5,816 nt of DNA from Chelonobacter sp006228105 (GTDB lineage: Bacteria; Pseudomonadota; Gammaproteobacteria; Enterobacterales; Pasteurellaceae), in assembly GCF_006228105.1 (NCBI RefSeq), contig NZ_VDHH01000101.1. The stretch is one strand, 5' to 3'. Positions 1 through 5,531 of this stretch are shown in pieces. Position 1 is the stretch's first letter. The number at the start of each line of letters is the position of its first letter. A program made the position numbers and the translations under genes. The notes beneath the pieces are model-generated. The model worked only from the letters and a program-made list of their open reading frames with translations, did not search any database and was not told the origin of the DNA.

Positions 1-29
1 ACTCATTAAGACTTTAGTTTATTTTTTAC

Positions 30-52
30 GTCCTACTGAAACTCAGTAAGAC
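30..52 (-). other. Hairpin in the rRNA leader
   Basis: The arms 30-39 and 43-52 can pair over 10 positions (one G-U in the leader RNA), leaving a 3-base loop. The position between boxC and the expected 16S start corresponds to the structured part of the enterobacterial leader. There is no U-tract directly after it, so it is more likely a processing or folding element than a terminator. The role is inferred. Confidence 0.5.
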
Positions 53-97
53 TTCACCAATGTCTTGCACAAGTGCCCACACAGATTGTCTGATATA

Positions 98-110
98 TTG
101 TTAAAGAACA
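98..110 (-). promoter_or_regulatory. boxA antitermination element
   Basis: The minus strand reads TGTTCTTTAACAA, one base different from the E. coli rrn boxA TGCTCTTTAACAA. In known systems boxA RNA recruits NusB/NusE and associated factors so that polymerase reads through the long untranslated rRNA genes. A boxC-like TGTGTGGG follows at 76-83, in the usual order. Confidence 0.88.
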
Positions 111-161
111 GTCACAACCAACCAACTTCCATTCAGAACGCTGCGTCGTTGTGAGGTGCGC

Positions 162-189
162 ATTATAGACATTCAGAAATTCTTTGCAA
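162..189 (-). promoter_or_regulatory. rRNA operon P1-type promoter
   Basis: On the minus strand, the -35 element TTGCAA (184-189) and a perfect -10 TATAAT (162-167) are separated by 16 bases, the short spacing typical of rrn P1 promoters. The bases after the -10 are GCGCACC, a GC-rich discriminator like that of E. coli rrnB P1, which is known to underlie stringent (ppGpp/DksA) and growth-rate control. Upstream of the -35 (about 190-240) the minus strand carries A-tracts, as expected for an UP element. I find no clear second (P2) promoter between this one and the left edge. Confidence 0.9.
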
Positions 190-261
190 CCCCTTTTTCT
201 CACTTTTTTTCTGTTTTTTATCAAGCGGTGGTTTTTTATCCGAAACACAGCTCTTTGGGTA

Positions 262-300
262 TAAAAAAGGCGATAACTTGCTCAATTGCAGGTTATCGCC
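262..300 (-). terminator. Rho-independent terminator of the metP-metS operon
   Basis: A perfect 9-bp stem, GGCGATAAC (269-277) with GTTATCGCC (292-300), can extend inward by about four pairs. In the leftward direction it is followed by a run of U residues (complement of the A-run 263-268). It starts 20 bases past the metS stop codon. A T-rich stretch (303-307) on the other side means it could also stop rightward transcription. It insulates the rRNA promoter about 80 bases downstream. Confidence 0.88.
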
Positions 301-319
301 GATTTTTATTGCTTAATAT

Positions 320-424
320 TTAATCTTCGGATTTCTCTTCCGGCAAGCGCTTCACTGCCACAATCAATCCACCCCAGATAATCACTAACGCAATAACCAT
401 CATAATAATTGCTGAAGTACTCAT
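320..424 (-). CDS. metS: MetS-family small subunit of NSS transporter (34 aa)
   Basis: This 34-residue protein begins MSTSAIIMMVIALVIIWGG and ends LPEEKSED. It has one hydrophobic helix (about residues 4-25) and a short charged C-terminus (K/R then acidic residues). The MSTSAIIMM start and the IIWGG motif are the signature of the methionine/alanine importer small subunit family (MetS). In Corynebacterium glutamicum MetS is required together with the NSS protein MetP for sodium-coupled methionine uptake. Here it follows the NSS gene by 13 bases and has its own ribosome site AGGAG, 7 bases before ATG and just after the upstream stop codon. That arrangement favours co-transcription and coupled translation. 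It should sit in the inner membrane beside the transporter. Family assignment is firm; the substrate (methionine, alanine or other) is inferred from the family. Confidence 0.9.
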   Translation of the reverse strand: MSTSAIIMMVIALVIIWGGLIVAVKRLPEEKSED

Positions 425-437
425 TTTTCTTCTCCTA

Positions 438-2090
438 TTACTCTTTATCCGTCATTTGATTAACCGGTCCATCTTGCGTTGCTACACTCAAACCAGCGGA
501 TTCACGTAATTTAATCACTTTATAATCCAATTGACGATCCAAAATCGGTGGTGCCACTGGCGCACCATCAATATCATGCTGATATAATCCGGAGCGTTTT
601 GACCAATTCAAACGCGATAGCAAAAATGAAACCACCACGATCCCGATTGCCATGCCCCAACCAAAGGTATTCACAAACCAAGTCGGATAACCGCCATAGC
701 CTTCTGACAGACGTTTTACAATCTCGGTAATTAAAATATAGCCCAGCATAACCGGGGTTACACCACCTACAAAGAGTTGCCATTTACGCCCTAAGCGAAA
801 TGAAGAAGTGGCATTTAAATGATTGCGTAAACTTGGCAATGCGCTGATACCAGCAACCAAGAACACGACAGAAATCAACGCAACCGCCACAATACCAAAG
901 TTATTAACATAGGAATCGACCACATCGAGCAGCGACAATCCGGTTGTCGTTGGAAATAATAAAACTGAAACCAACATCATTGGCACACTAACAATCAGTG
1001 TTGCTTTCACTCGTCCCATTCCCAATTTGTCTTGCACTGATGCAATGATAACTTCTAAAATTGAAATAAGCGAAGTCAAGCCGGCAAATACTAACGAACC
1101 GAAGAATAAAATTCCAATTAATTCGCCAAATGGTGCTTGAGAAATAATTGTTGGAAAGGCAATAAATGCCAGCCCAATACCGGAGGCTGCCACCTCAGAA
1201 ACCGGCTTACCTGCCGCTGCTGCCATAAAACCAAGTGCTGCAAACACCCCAATACCCGCCAATACTTCAAAGCTGCTGTTAGCAAAACCCACCACCAAGC
1301 CAGAACCCGTCAAGTCTTCTTTTTTCTTCAGATAAGACGAATAAGTCAACATAATGCCGAAACCTACTGACAATGAGAAGAAGATCTGCCCGTATGCAGC
1401 CACCCAAACCGAAGCATCACTTAATTTTGACCAATCCGGTGTAAACAACGTATCCAACCCTTGCACCGCGCCCGGTAAAAATAGCGAACGTACCACCAAA
1501 ATAAGGAACATCAACAACAATAATGGAATAAAAATTGATGACGATTTTGCGATACCCTTTTGTACCCCTAATGCCAAAATGCCGATAGAAACCAACCAAA
1601 CCGCCAACAAAGGCCAGGTTACCGATGCCACAAAGTCAAAACTAACACCCGGCTCACTCGACATCTTCAAGTAATCATTAAAGAAGAAGCTGCTTGGATC
1701 CGCACCCCAACTATGATTAATCGAAAAGAAAGTATAAGATGTGGCCCAACCGATAATCACGGCATAATATAAGCCGATGATCACGCAAATCATCACCTGC
1801 CACCAACCGATAGTTTCCATGCCGCCAAATAAACGACGAAATGCCAGTGGCGGAGAACCACGATATTTGTGCCCGATCGCATAATCCAAAAACAGGAGTG
1901 GAATCCCTGCCGTTAACAATGCGACAACATAAGGTAAAATAAATGCACCACCCCCGTTCTCATAAGCTACATAAGGGAAACGCCAAATGTTTCCCAGCCC
2001 AACAGCGGAACCAATCGCCGCAAAAATAAAAGCACGGCGCCCGGAAAATGTCTCACGTGAAGACGGCATACCTGCATTATGTTGAGACAT
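438..2090 (-). CDS. metP: Sodium-dependent NSS/SNF transporter, MetP type
   Basis: A 550-residue inner-membrane protein of the neurotransmitter:sodium symporter family, with about 12 hydrophobic segments. The family hallmark GSAVGLGNIWRFPY is at residues 27-40, followed by ENGGGAF (44-50). TM6 has GQIFFSLSVGFG (234-245) and TM8 has FAGLTS (335-340). Aligned by eye with LeuT, the sodium-site residues are A29, N34, S239 (Thr in LeuT), N271, A336, T339 and S340. E275 fits the position of LeuT Glu290, the acidic residue that makes bacterial members chloride-independent. A cytoplasmic tail of about 55 residues follows the last helix. AGGAGG lies 7 bases before the ATG, fixing the start. The linked metS gene points to methionine/alanine import; another amino acid remains possible. 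A homologous putative sodium-dependent transporter is known in Haemophilus influenzae (HI_0736, from memory). Confidence 0.9.
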   Translation of the reverse strand: MSQHNAGMPSSRETFSGRRAFIFAAIGSAVGLGNIWRFPYVAYENGGGAFILPYVVALLTAGIPLLFLDYAIGHKYRGSPPLAFRRLFGGMETIGWWQVMICVIIGLYYAVIIGWATSYTFFSINHSWGADPSSFFFNDYLKMSSEPGVSFDFVASVTWPLLAVWLVSIGILALGVQKGIAKSSSIFIPLLLLMFLILVVRSLFLPGAVQGLDTLFTPDWSKLSDASVWVAAYGQIFFSLSVGFGIMLTYSSYLKKKEDLTGSGLVVGFANSSFEVLAGIGVFAALGFMAAAAGKPVSEVAASGIGLAFIAFPTIISQAPFGELIGILFFGSLVFAGLTSLISILEVIIASVQDKLGMGRVKATLIVSVPMMLVSVLLFPTTTGLSLLDVVDSYVNNFGIVAVALISVVFLVAGISALPSLRNHLNATSSFRLGRKWQLFVGGVTPVMLGYILITEIVKRLSEGYGGYPTWFVNTFGWGMAIGIVVVSFLLSRLNWSKRSGLYQHDIDGAPVAPPILDRQLDYKVIKLRESAGLSVATQDGPVNQMTDKE

Positions 2091-2134
2091 ACCTCAACCT
2101 CCTAAAGTTATTGTCATTATTTAAAGAATAAGAA

Positions 2135-2147
2135 TAGATAATATCTA
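2135..2147 (-). promoter_or_regulatory. Palindrome over a possible metP -10 element
   Basis: TAGATA, one base, TATCTA form a perfect interrupted palindrome 45-57 bases upstream of the metP start codon. Read leftward it contains TATTAT (2138-2143), five of six matches to a -10 element, but no good -35 lies at the right distance. A second perfect palindrome, ACTATATAGT, is at 2157-2166. Because the region is very AT-rich, either may be chance. The promoter/operator role is a tentative inference. Confidence 0.3.
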
Positions 2148-2245
2148 ACGGTGAGAACTATATAGTAAATTTTCATTTAAAAAAAGTACCTTGCTTTAAA
2201 AAATCACCATTAAATTGCTTTAATTGCTATTTAATTATCTTACAA

Positions 2246-2254
2246 ACCGCACTT
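2246..2254 (-). repeat. DNA uptake signal sequence (core)
   Basis: Exact 9-base core AAGTGCGGT on the minus strand (ACCGCACTT on plus), the Haemophilus-type uptake sequence of naturally competent Pasteurellaceae. It is the only copy in this window outside a gene, in the spacer between the divergent metP and nitroreductase genes. Confidence 0.85.
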
Positions 2255-2278
2255 TTATACCTGATTATTTCCTGTGAT

Positions 2279-2299
2279 AAAATGATGCATCAACATTTT
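2279..2299. promoter_or_regulatory. Inverted repeat upstream of the nitroreductase promoter
   Basis: AAAATG (2279-2284) and CATTTT (2294-2299) are inverted around a core that itself includes the perfect palindrome TGATGCATCA (2283-2292). The element ends 5 bases before the predicted -35, where an activator or repressor could bind. I do not recognise it as the site of a known regulator. Confidence 0.35.
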
Positions 2300-2304
2300 C
2301 GCCA

Positions 2305-2333
2305 TTTACAACTGCAATTATTCAAAATAAGAT
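2305..2333 (+). promoter_or_regulatory. Predicted sigma-70 promoter of the nitroreductase gene
   Basis: TTTACA (2305-2310; five of six matches to the -35 consensus) and TAAGAT (2328-2333; four of six to the -10) are separated by exactly 17 bases. Transcription would start near 2340, giving a leader of roughly 28 bases that includes the ribosome site. Prediction only. Confidence 0.5.
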
Positions 2334-2367
2334 GCTAAAAACAGCCATTTAATCAGGAGAAAATACC

Positions 2368-2967
2368 ATGTCTAAATTTAACGCATTACAAAAAAATCGC
2401 CGCTCAATTTATAGTATCGGTAAAAATGTTACATTATCACAAGATCAACTTACTGCTTTAATTAAAGACGCTGTGCGCGAAGCGCCGTCCTCTTTCAACT
2501 CACAATCTTCCCGCGCAGTTATTTTGTTCGGTGCAGAACATGAAAGGCTATGGAACATTGTATTAGATACATTACGCAGCATGATCCCGGCAGAAGCTTT
2601 TGCCGCCACAGAGACCAAAGTAAACAACTGCTTTAAAGCCGGTTTCGGTACTGTATTATATTTTGAAGATCAAGACGTGGTAACCGGCTTGCAACAGCAA
2701 TTCGCTGCTTATGCCGACAACTTCCCCATTTGGTCAGAACAAGCCAGCGGCATCGCACAGTATGCAGTTTGGTTAGCCTTAGCAGAAGCCGGAGTAGGTG
2801 CAACCTTACAACATTACAACCCAATTATCGACGAAACTGTTGCCAAAACTTGGGGCATTCCGGCAAGCTGGAAACTACGAGCCCAAATGCCATTCGGCAG
2901 CATCGAAGCCACCGCCGGTGAAAAAACCTATATGGATGATGAACAGCGGTTTAAAGTTTTTGGGTAA
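2368..2967 (+). CDS. Nitroreductase family protein, Frm2-like
   Basis: A 199-residue predicted cytoplasmic flavoprotein, full length for the group. The N-terminal RRSIY (11-15), the segment APSSFNSQSSR (39-49) and GATLQHYNP (144-152) are at the places where nitroreductase-fold proteins hold FMN. The APSSFNSQ segment and the C-terminal KTYMDDEQRFKVFG match the Frm2/YdgI-like subgroup rather than NfsA or NfsB. Members reduce nitro compounds or quinones with NAD(P)H, and some are linked to lipid or oxidative-stress signalling; the natural substrate is unknown. AGGAG lies 8 bases before the ATG. It is the only plus-strand gene here, transcribed alone between its own promoter and a strong terminator, divergent from metP and convergent with the AbgT-type gene. 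Confidence 0.88.
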   Translation: MSKFNALQKNRRSIYSIGKNVTLSQDQLTALIKDAVREAPSSFNSQSSRAVILFGAEHERLWNIVLDTLRSMIPAEAFAATETKVNNCFKAGFGTVLYFEDQDVVTGLQQQFAAYADNFPIWSEQASGIAQYAVWLALAEAGVGATLQHYNPIIDETVAKTWGIPASWKLRAQMPFGSIEATAGEKTYMDDEQRFKVFG

Positions 2968-2991
2968 ATTTTAAAACTCATATCTGAAGCA

Positions 2992-3026
2992 AAAGGCTCA
3001 AAATTTTGATTTAATTTTGAGCCTTT
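2992..3026. terminator. Bidirectional terminator between convergent genes
   Basis: A perfect 14-bp stem (arms 2992-3005 and 3013-3026, each containing AAGGCTC or its complement) with a 7-base loop. Rightward it is followed by the T-rich ATTTTATATT, so it ends the nitroreductase transcript 25 bases past the stop codon. Leftward it lies 10 bases past the AbgT-gene stop and is followed by a short U-run, so it probably serves both genes. Confidence 0.9.
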
Positions 3027-3035
3027 ATTTTATAT

Positions 3036-4598
3036 TCAACTAGGGTAATGAATTGGTGATCCAGGACCAACAGGTAAACCAAAGATAAATACCCATAAGA
3101 AAAACAATGTTGACCACGCTGCTAAAAATGCTATCGAATACGGCAACATCATAGAAACCAAGGTTCCTACTCCAGCATCCTTACGATATTTGATTACTGT
3201 TGCCATAATTAAACCGAAATAACTCATCATCGGCGTAATAATATTGGTTACAGAATCACCAATACGATAAGCCGCTTGAATAATTTCCGGTGAATAACCT
3301 GCCAACATTAGCATTGGCACAAAAATCGGGGCTGTAACTGCCCACTGTGCAGAAGCAGAGCCAATCATTAAATTAATAAGAGCGCAAATTAAAATAAACC
3401 CAATGAACAGCAAACCACCATGTAATCCTATTTCATTTAAGAAATTAGCACCTTTTACCGCAATAACTTGACCAATATTAGTCCAATTGAAAAACGCGAC
3501 AAATTGAGACGCAAAGAAAATAATCACCAAATATAAACCTAGTGTACTCATGGATTCCGCCATAGCATCAACCACATCTTTATTTGTGCGTATTGTTTTT
3601 GCTATCCAACCATAAACAATACCAGGAATAGCAAACAATATAAAAATAAATACGACTATTGATTTTAAAAATGGCGAACCGCTAACTAATTTTGTTTGTG
3701 GATCCCGCAACATACCATTTTCCGGTATCACACTTAATGCCAATAAAACGCATAAAAACAGAAAAGTGACTGTTGCATAATATAAGGCTTTCTTTTCTAT
3801 CGAGGTTAATTGAGAGGATTGCTTTGCTGCGATTTCATCACTGCCTAAAGTTACATTATAAGGTCCTAATTGCGGCTCGACCACCTTTTCGGTGATCCAG
3901 TAACCGATAATTGAAATCACAAAAGTGCTGACAAACATAAAATACCAATTAGCCTCAACACCAACAGTATAGTTCGGATCAATAATTTGTGCTGCCTGTT
4001 GAGTTATCCCGGCTAATAGTGGATCAATGGTGCCAAGTAATAAATTGGCAGAATATCCACCCGATACTCCGGCAAAAGCTGCCGCTAAACCGGCTAACGG
4101 ATGCCGCCCTAACGAGTGAAAAATAATAGCCGACAACGGAATTAATACCACATATCCTAATTCTGCCGCAGTATTCGACATAATTCCTGCAAAAACAATC
4201 GCTAAAGTTGTCAATTTTTTGGGTGCTTTCATCACAACTAGACGCATTCCAGCAGAAAGTAATCCGGCTTTTTCTGCAATTCCAACCCCAAGTAGGGCGA
4301 CTAAAACCGTACCGAGTGGCGCAAAACTAGTGAAATTTTTTACTAAATTGGTCAAAATTTTAATAATGCCATCTTGATTTAATAAACTAACTACATAAAT
4401 CATGCCATCCGCACTGCGTCCGGCAGCTCCCTCTGGACGCGGATCGGACACTGATACACCAAAATATTCACCCAGTGCAGAAGATATAAGTAGGATTACA
4501 ATAAAATAGAAGAATAGAATGACGGGATGTGGTAAGGCATTTCCAAGCCATTCGACTGTGCGTAAAAACTTGCTGCCACCGCTGTTTATCTCTTTCAT
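3036..4598 (-). CDS. AbgT/MtrF-family transporter
   Basis: A 520-residue polytopic inner-membrane protein. Family features are WLGNALPHPVILFF (17-30), SNTAAELGYVVLIPL (141-155), GRHPLAGLAAAFAGVSGGYS (164-183), GTIDPLLAG (189-197) and GSASAQWAVTAPIFVP (413-428). D192, S416, W419, P437, R445, D448 and P456 fall one position before the substrate-path residues I recall for Neisseria MtrF, so the transport machinery looks intact. E. coli AbgT imports p-aminobenzoyl-glutamate; MtrF and YdaH are reported to export sulfonamides or p-aminobenzoate. The sequence resembles MtrF more, but direction and substrate cannot be decided here. No abgA/abgB hydrolase genes are adjacent. I chose ATG at 4598, with AGGGAG 9 bases upstream, over the in-frame ATG at 4640, which lacks a ribosome site and would add 14 residues not typical of the family. 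Confidence 0.9.
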   Translation of the reverse strand: MKEINSGGSKFLRTVEWLGNALPHPVILFFYFIVILLISSALGEYFGVSVSDPRPEGAAGRSADGMIYVVSLLNQDGIIKILTNLVKNFTSFAPLGTVLVALLGVGIAEKAGLLSAGMRLVVMKAPKKLTTLAIVFAGIMSNTAAELGYVVLIPLSAIIFHSLGRHPLAGLAAAFAGVSGGYSANLLLGTIDPLLAGITQQAAQIIDPNYTVGVEANWYFMFVSTFVISIIGYWITEKVVEPQLGPYNVTLGSDEIAAKQSSQLTSIEKKALYYATVTFLFLCVLLALSVIPENGMLRDPQTKLVSGSPFLKSIVVFIFILFAIPGIVYGWIAKTIRTNKDVVDAMAESMSTLGLYLVIIFFASQFVAFFNWTNIGQVIAVKGANFLNEIGLHGGLLFIGFILICALINLMIGSASAQWAVTAPIFVPMLMLAGYSPEIIQAAYRIGDSVTNIITPMMSYFGLIMATVIKYRKDAGVGTLVSMMLPYSIAFLAAWSTLFFLWVFIFGLPVGPGSPIHYPS

Positions 4599-4653
4599 AA
4601 TGATATGCTCCCTATGTTTTAAATTAAAGATAACAACCATCTAATACACTGGG

Positions 4654-4659
4654 ATTGTA
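4654..4659 (-). promoter_or_regulatory. Possible -10 element for the AbgT-type gene
   Basis: Read leftward, TACAAT matches five of six -10 consensus bases and lies 55 bases before the start codon. No good -35 is found 16-18 bases upstream; that space is occupied by the inverted repeat 4672-4693. A weak -35 covered by a regulator site would fit a controlled promoter, but this is inference. Confidence 0.35.
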
Positions 4660-4671
4660 CTATGAAAATAT

Positions 4672-4693
4672 TTACATAACCGTCATTATGTAA
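4672..4693. promoter_or_regulatory. Operator-like inverted repeat upstream of the AbgT-type gene
   Basis: Perfect 8-base arms TTACATAA (4672-4679) and TTATGTAA (4686-4693) are separated by CCGTCA. The 14-base centre-to-centre spacing of the arms and their dyad symmetry are what a dimeric helix-turn-helix regulator would use. The element overlaps the -35 region of the putative AbgT-gene promoter and lies in the aroE to AbgT-gene spacer. I cannot assign it to a known regulator; no regulator gene is in the window. Confidence 0.5.
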
Positions 4694-4706
4694 CATTAAT
4701 ATAACC

Positions 4707-4739
4707 AAAAATCTATCTGGATCACAAATTTAGATTTTT
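4707..4739 (-). terminator. Weak terminator-like inverted repeat at the aroE 3' end
   Basis: Arms AAAAATCTA (4707-4715) and TAGATTTTT (4731-4739) are perfectly complementary, with a 15-base loop that contains the aroE stop codon. In the aroE transcript the 3' arm ends in a U-run. The stem has only one G-C pair, so termination would be weak and read-through into the AbgT-type gene is possible. Confidence 0.3.
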
Positions 4740-5531
4740 TAATAGCGTTGAAACCTCCGGCATCACCCCAAACCACACTTCAAAGGCGTGTGCTGCTTGT
4801 CCGATCAGCATGCCAATGCCATCGCTGGTTTGAGTTGTGCCGCACTGTTTCGCCCAAGCGATAAAGGGCGTGTCCGAACCTTTGGCATATTGCATATCAT
4901 ATGCCAGACCGCACTTTTGCATAATTTTAGATTTAATTTCAACCACTTTTCCTTGTAACCCTAATGAAGTGGCATTGATAATCACATCAAACGGCTTCAC
5001 GGGAATCTGATCCAATTCGACTGCTCGAATGCTACCGTAAGACTGAAATTTATCCGCCAGTTGTTGTGCCTTGGCTAAAGTGCGGTTTGCCAGCGTGATC
5101 TGCTGCTGTGCTTGCAATAACGGCAACAACACGCCTTTGGTTGCGCCGCCTGCACCCAGAATCAAAATCCGCTGTTGTGGTTGCAGCCAACCTAAGCGCT
5201 GCAAATCCGTCACCAACCCGGCTCCGTCGGTATTGTCGGCATATAAGCGTCCGTCAGGCAATTTTTTCAGCGTATTACAAGCCTCCGCCACTAAACAACG
5301 TTCACTGTGCAAATCCGCCAAACGGAATGCTCGCTCTTTAAATGGCGCCGTAATATTACACCCCTGTCCGCCGGAGGCAAAAAATTGCGCCAGTTGCTGT
5401 TCAAACCGCACTTCATCACCTAACATTCGTTGATAATCCAGCGTAATATTTTGCTGTTGGGCAAAATGCTGCTGAATTTCAGGCGATTTACTCTGTGCTA
5501 TCGGGTTGCCCCACACGGCATATTTGTTCAT
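4722..5531 (-). CDS. aroE: Shikimate dehydrogenase (NADP+)
   Basis: A 269-residue cytoplasmic enzyme, the usual AroE length, that reversibly reduces 3-dehydroshikimate to shikimate in the chorismate pathway to aromatic amino acids, folate and quinones. The shikimate site is visible as NPIAQSKSP (S14, S16), NITAPFKERAF (N59, T61, catalytic K65), N86, ADNTDG (catalytic D102) and Q245. The NADP site has GAGGATKG (126-133) and the phosphate-recognising NRT (149-151), followed by INATS (185-189). All key residues are present. The ATG directly follows the stop codon of the upstream acetyltransferase gene (TAAATG) and only a weak GGA lies upstream, so translation is probably coupled. Three uptake-sequence cores lie inside the gene. 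The next gene leftward encodes an AbgT-type transporter after a 123-base spacer. Confidence 0.96.
   Translation of the reverse strand: MNKYAVWGNPIAQSKSPEIQQHFAQQQNITLDYQRMLGDEVRFEQQLAQFFASGGQGCNITAPFKERAFRLADLHSERCLVAEACNTLKKLPDGRLYADNTDGAGLVTDLQRLGWLQPQQRILILGAGGATKGVLLPLLQAQQQITLANRTLAKAQQLADKFQSYGSIRAVELDQIPVKPFDVIINATSLGLQGKVVEIKSKIMQKCGLAYDMQYAKGSDTPFIAWAKQCGTTQTSDGIGMLIGQAAHAFEVWFGVMPEVSTLLKNLNL
4908..4916 (-). repeat. DNA uptake signal sequence (core) in aroE
   Basis: Exact AAGTGCGGT on the minus strand within the 3' third of aroE, followed on the same strand's upstream side by AT-rich sequence. It encodes part of the CGLAYD region of the protein. Confidence 0.85.
5078..5086 (+). repeat. 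DNA uptake signal sequence (core) in aroE
   Basis: Exact AAGTGCGGT on the plus strand, opposite in orientation to the other two copies in aroE. It lies in the codons for the ANRTLAKA segment of the NADP-binding domain. Confidence 0.85.
5405..5413 (-). repeat. DNA uptake signal sequence (core) in aroE
   Basis: Exact AAGTGCGGT on the minus strand within the N-terminal domain part of aroE, encoding residues around EVRFEQ. Confidence 0.85.

Larger units (their letters stand above)
1..157 (-). other. rRNA operon leader (5' part of 16S precursor)
   Basis: Read on the minus strand, this is the untranslated leader that precedes 16S rRNA. It contains an antitermination boxA-like element and the segment CAGACAATCTG followed by TGTGTGGGCAC, which matches the enterobacterial rrn leader closely. 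The 16S start motif (AGAGTTTGATC) is not in the window; by comparison with the E. coli leader it should begin a few tens of bases beyond the left edge. The exact transcription start is uncertain, somewhere about 152-157. A reading frame across this stretch exists but has no protein-like character and is not a gene. Confidence 0.88.

Noticed and set aside
221..229. TCAAGCGGT, similar to the Actinobacillus-type uptake core ACAAGCGGT
   Set aside because: One mismatch, a single copy, and all other uptake cores here are the Haemophilus type; likely chance.
54..248. Minus-strand open frame of 64 codons
   Set aside because: It lies across the rRNA promoter, boxA and leader, which explain the sequence fully; no ribosome site and no protein-like composition.
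1354..1674. Plus-strand open frame of 106 codons, with shorter ones nearby
   Set aside because: Antisense to conserved transmembrane coding sequence of the NSS transporter; an open-frame shadow without a ribosome site.
2091..2367. MetJ or S-box/SAM-type control expected for a methionine importer
   Set aside because: No AGACGTCT-like tandem boxes and no structured leader large enough for a SAM riboswitch; the likely untranslated leader is short.
4599..4640. Longer N-terminus for the AbgT-type protein (start at 4640)
   Set aside because: No ribosome site before that ATG, while AGGGAG is well placed before the ATG at 4598; the extra 14 residues are charged and not family-like.
4717..4735. Possible CRP site near the end of aroE (minus strand TGTGATCC...)
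   Set aside because: Only the left half-site TGTGA fits; the right half differs from TCACA at most positions.
5071..5433. Plus-strand open frame of 120 codons
   Set aside because: Antisense shadow of aroE, whose catalytic residues are all intact in the minus-strand frame.
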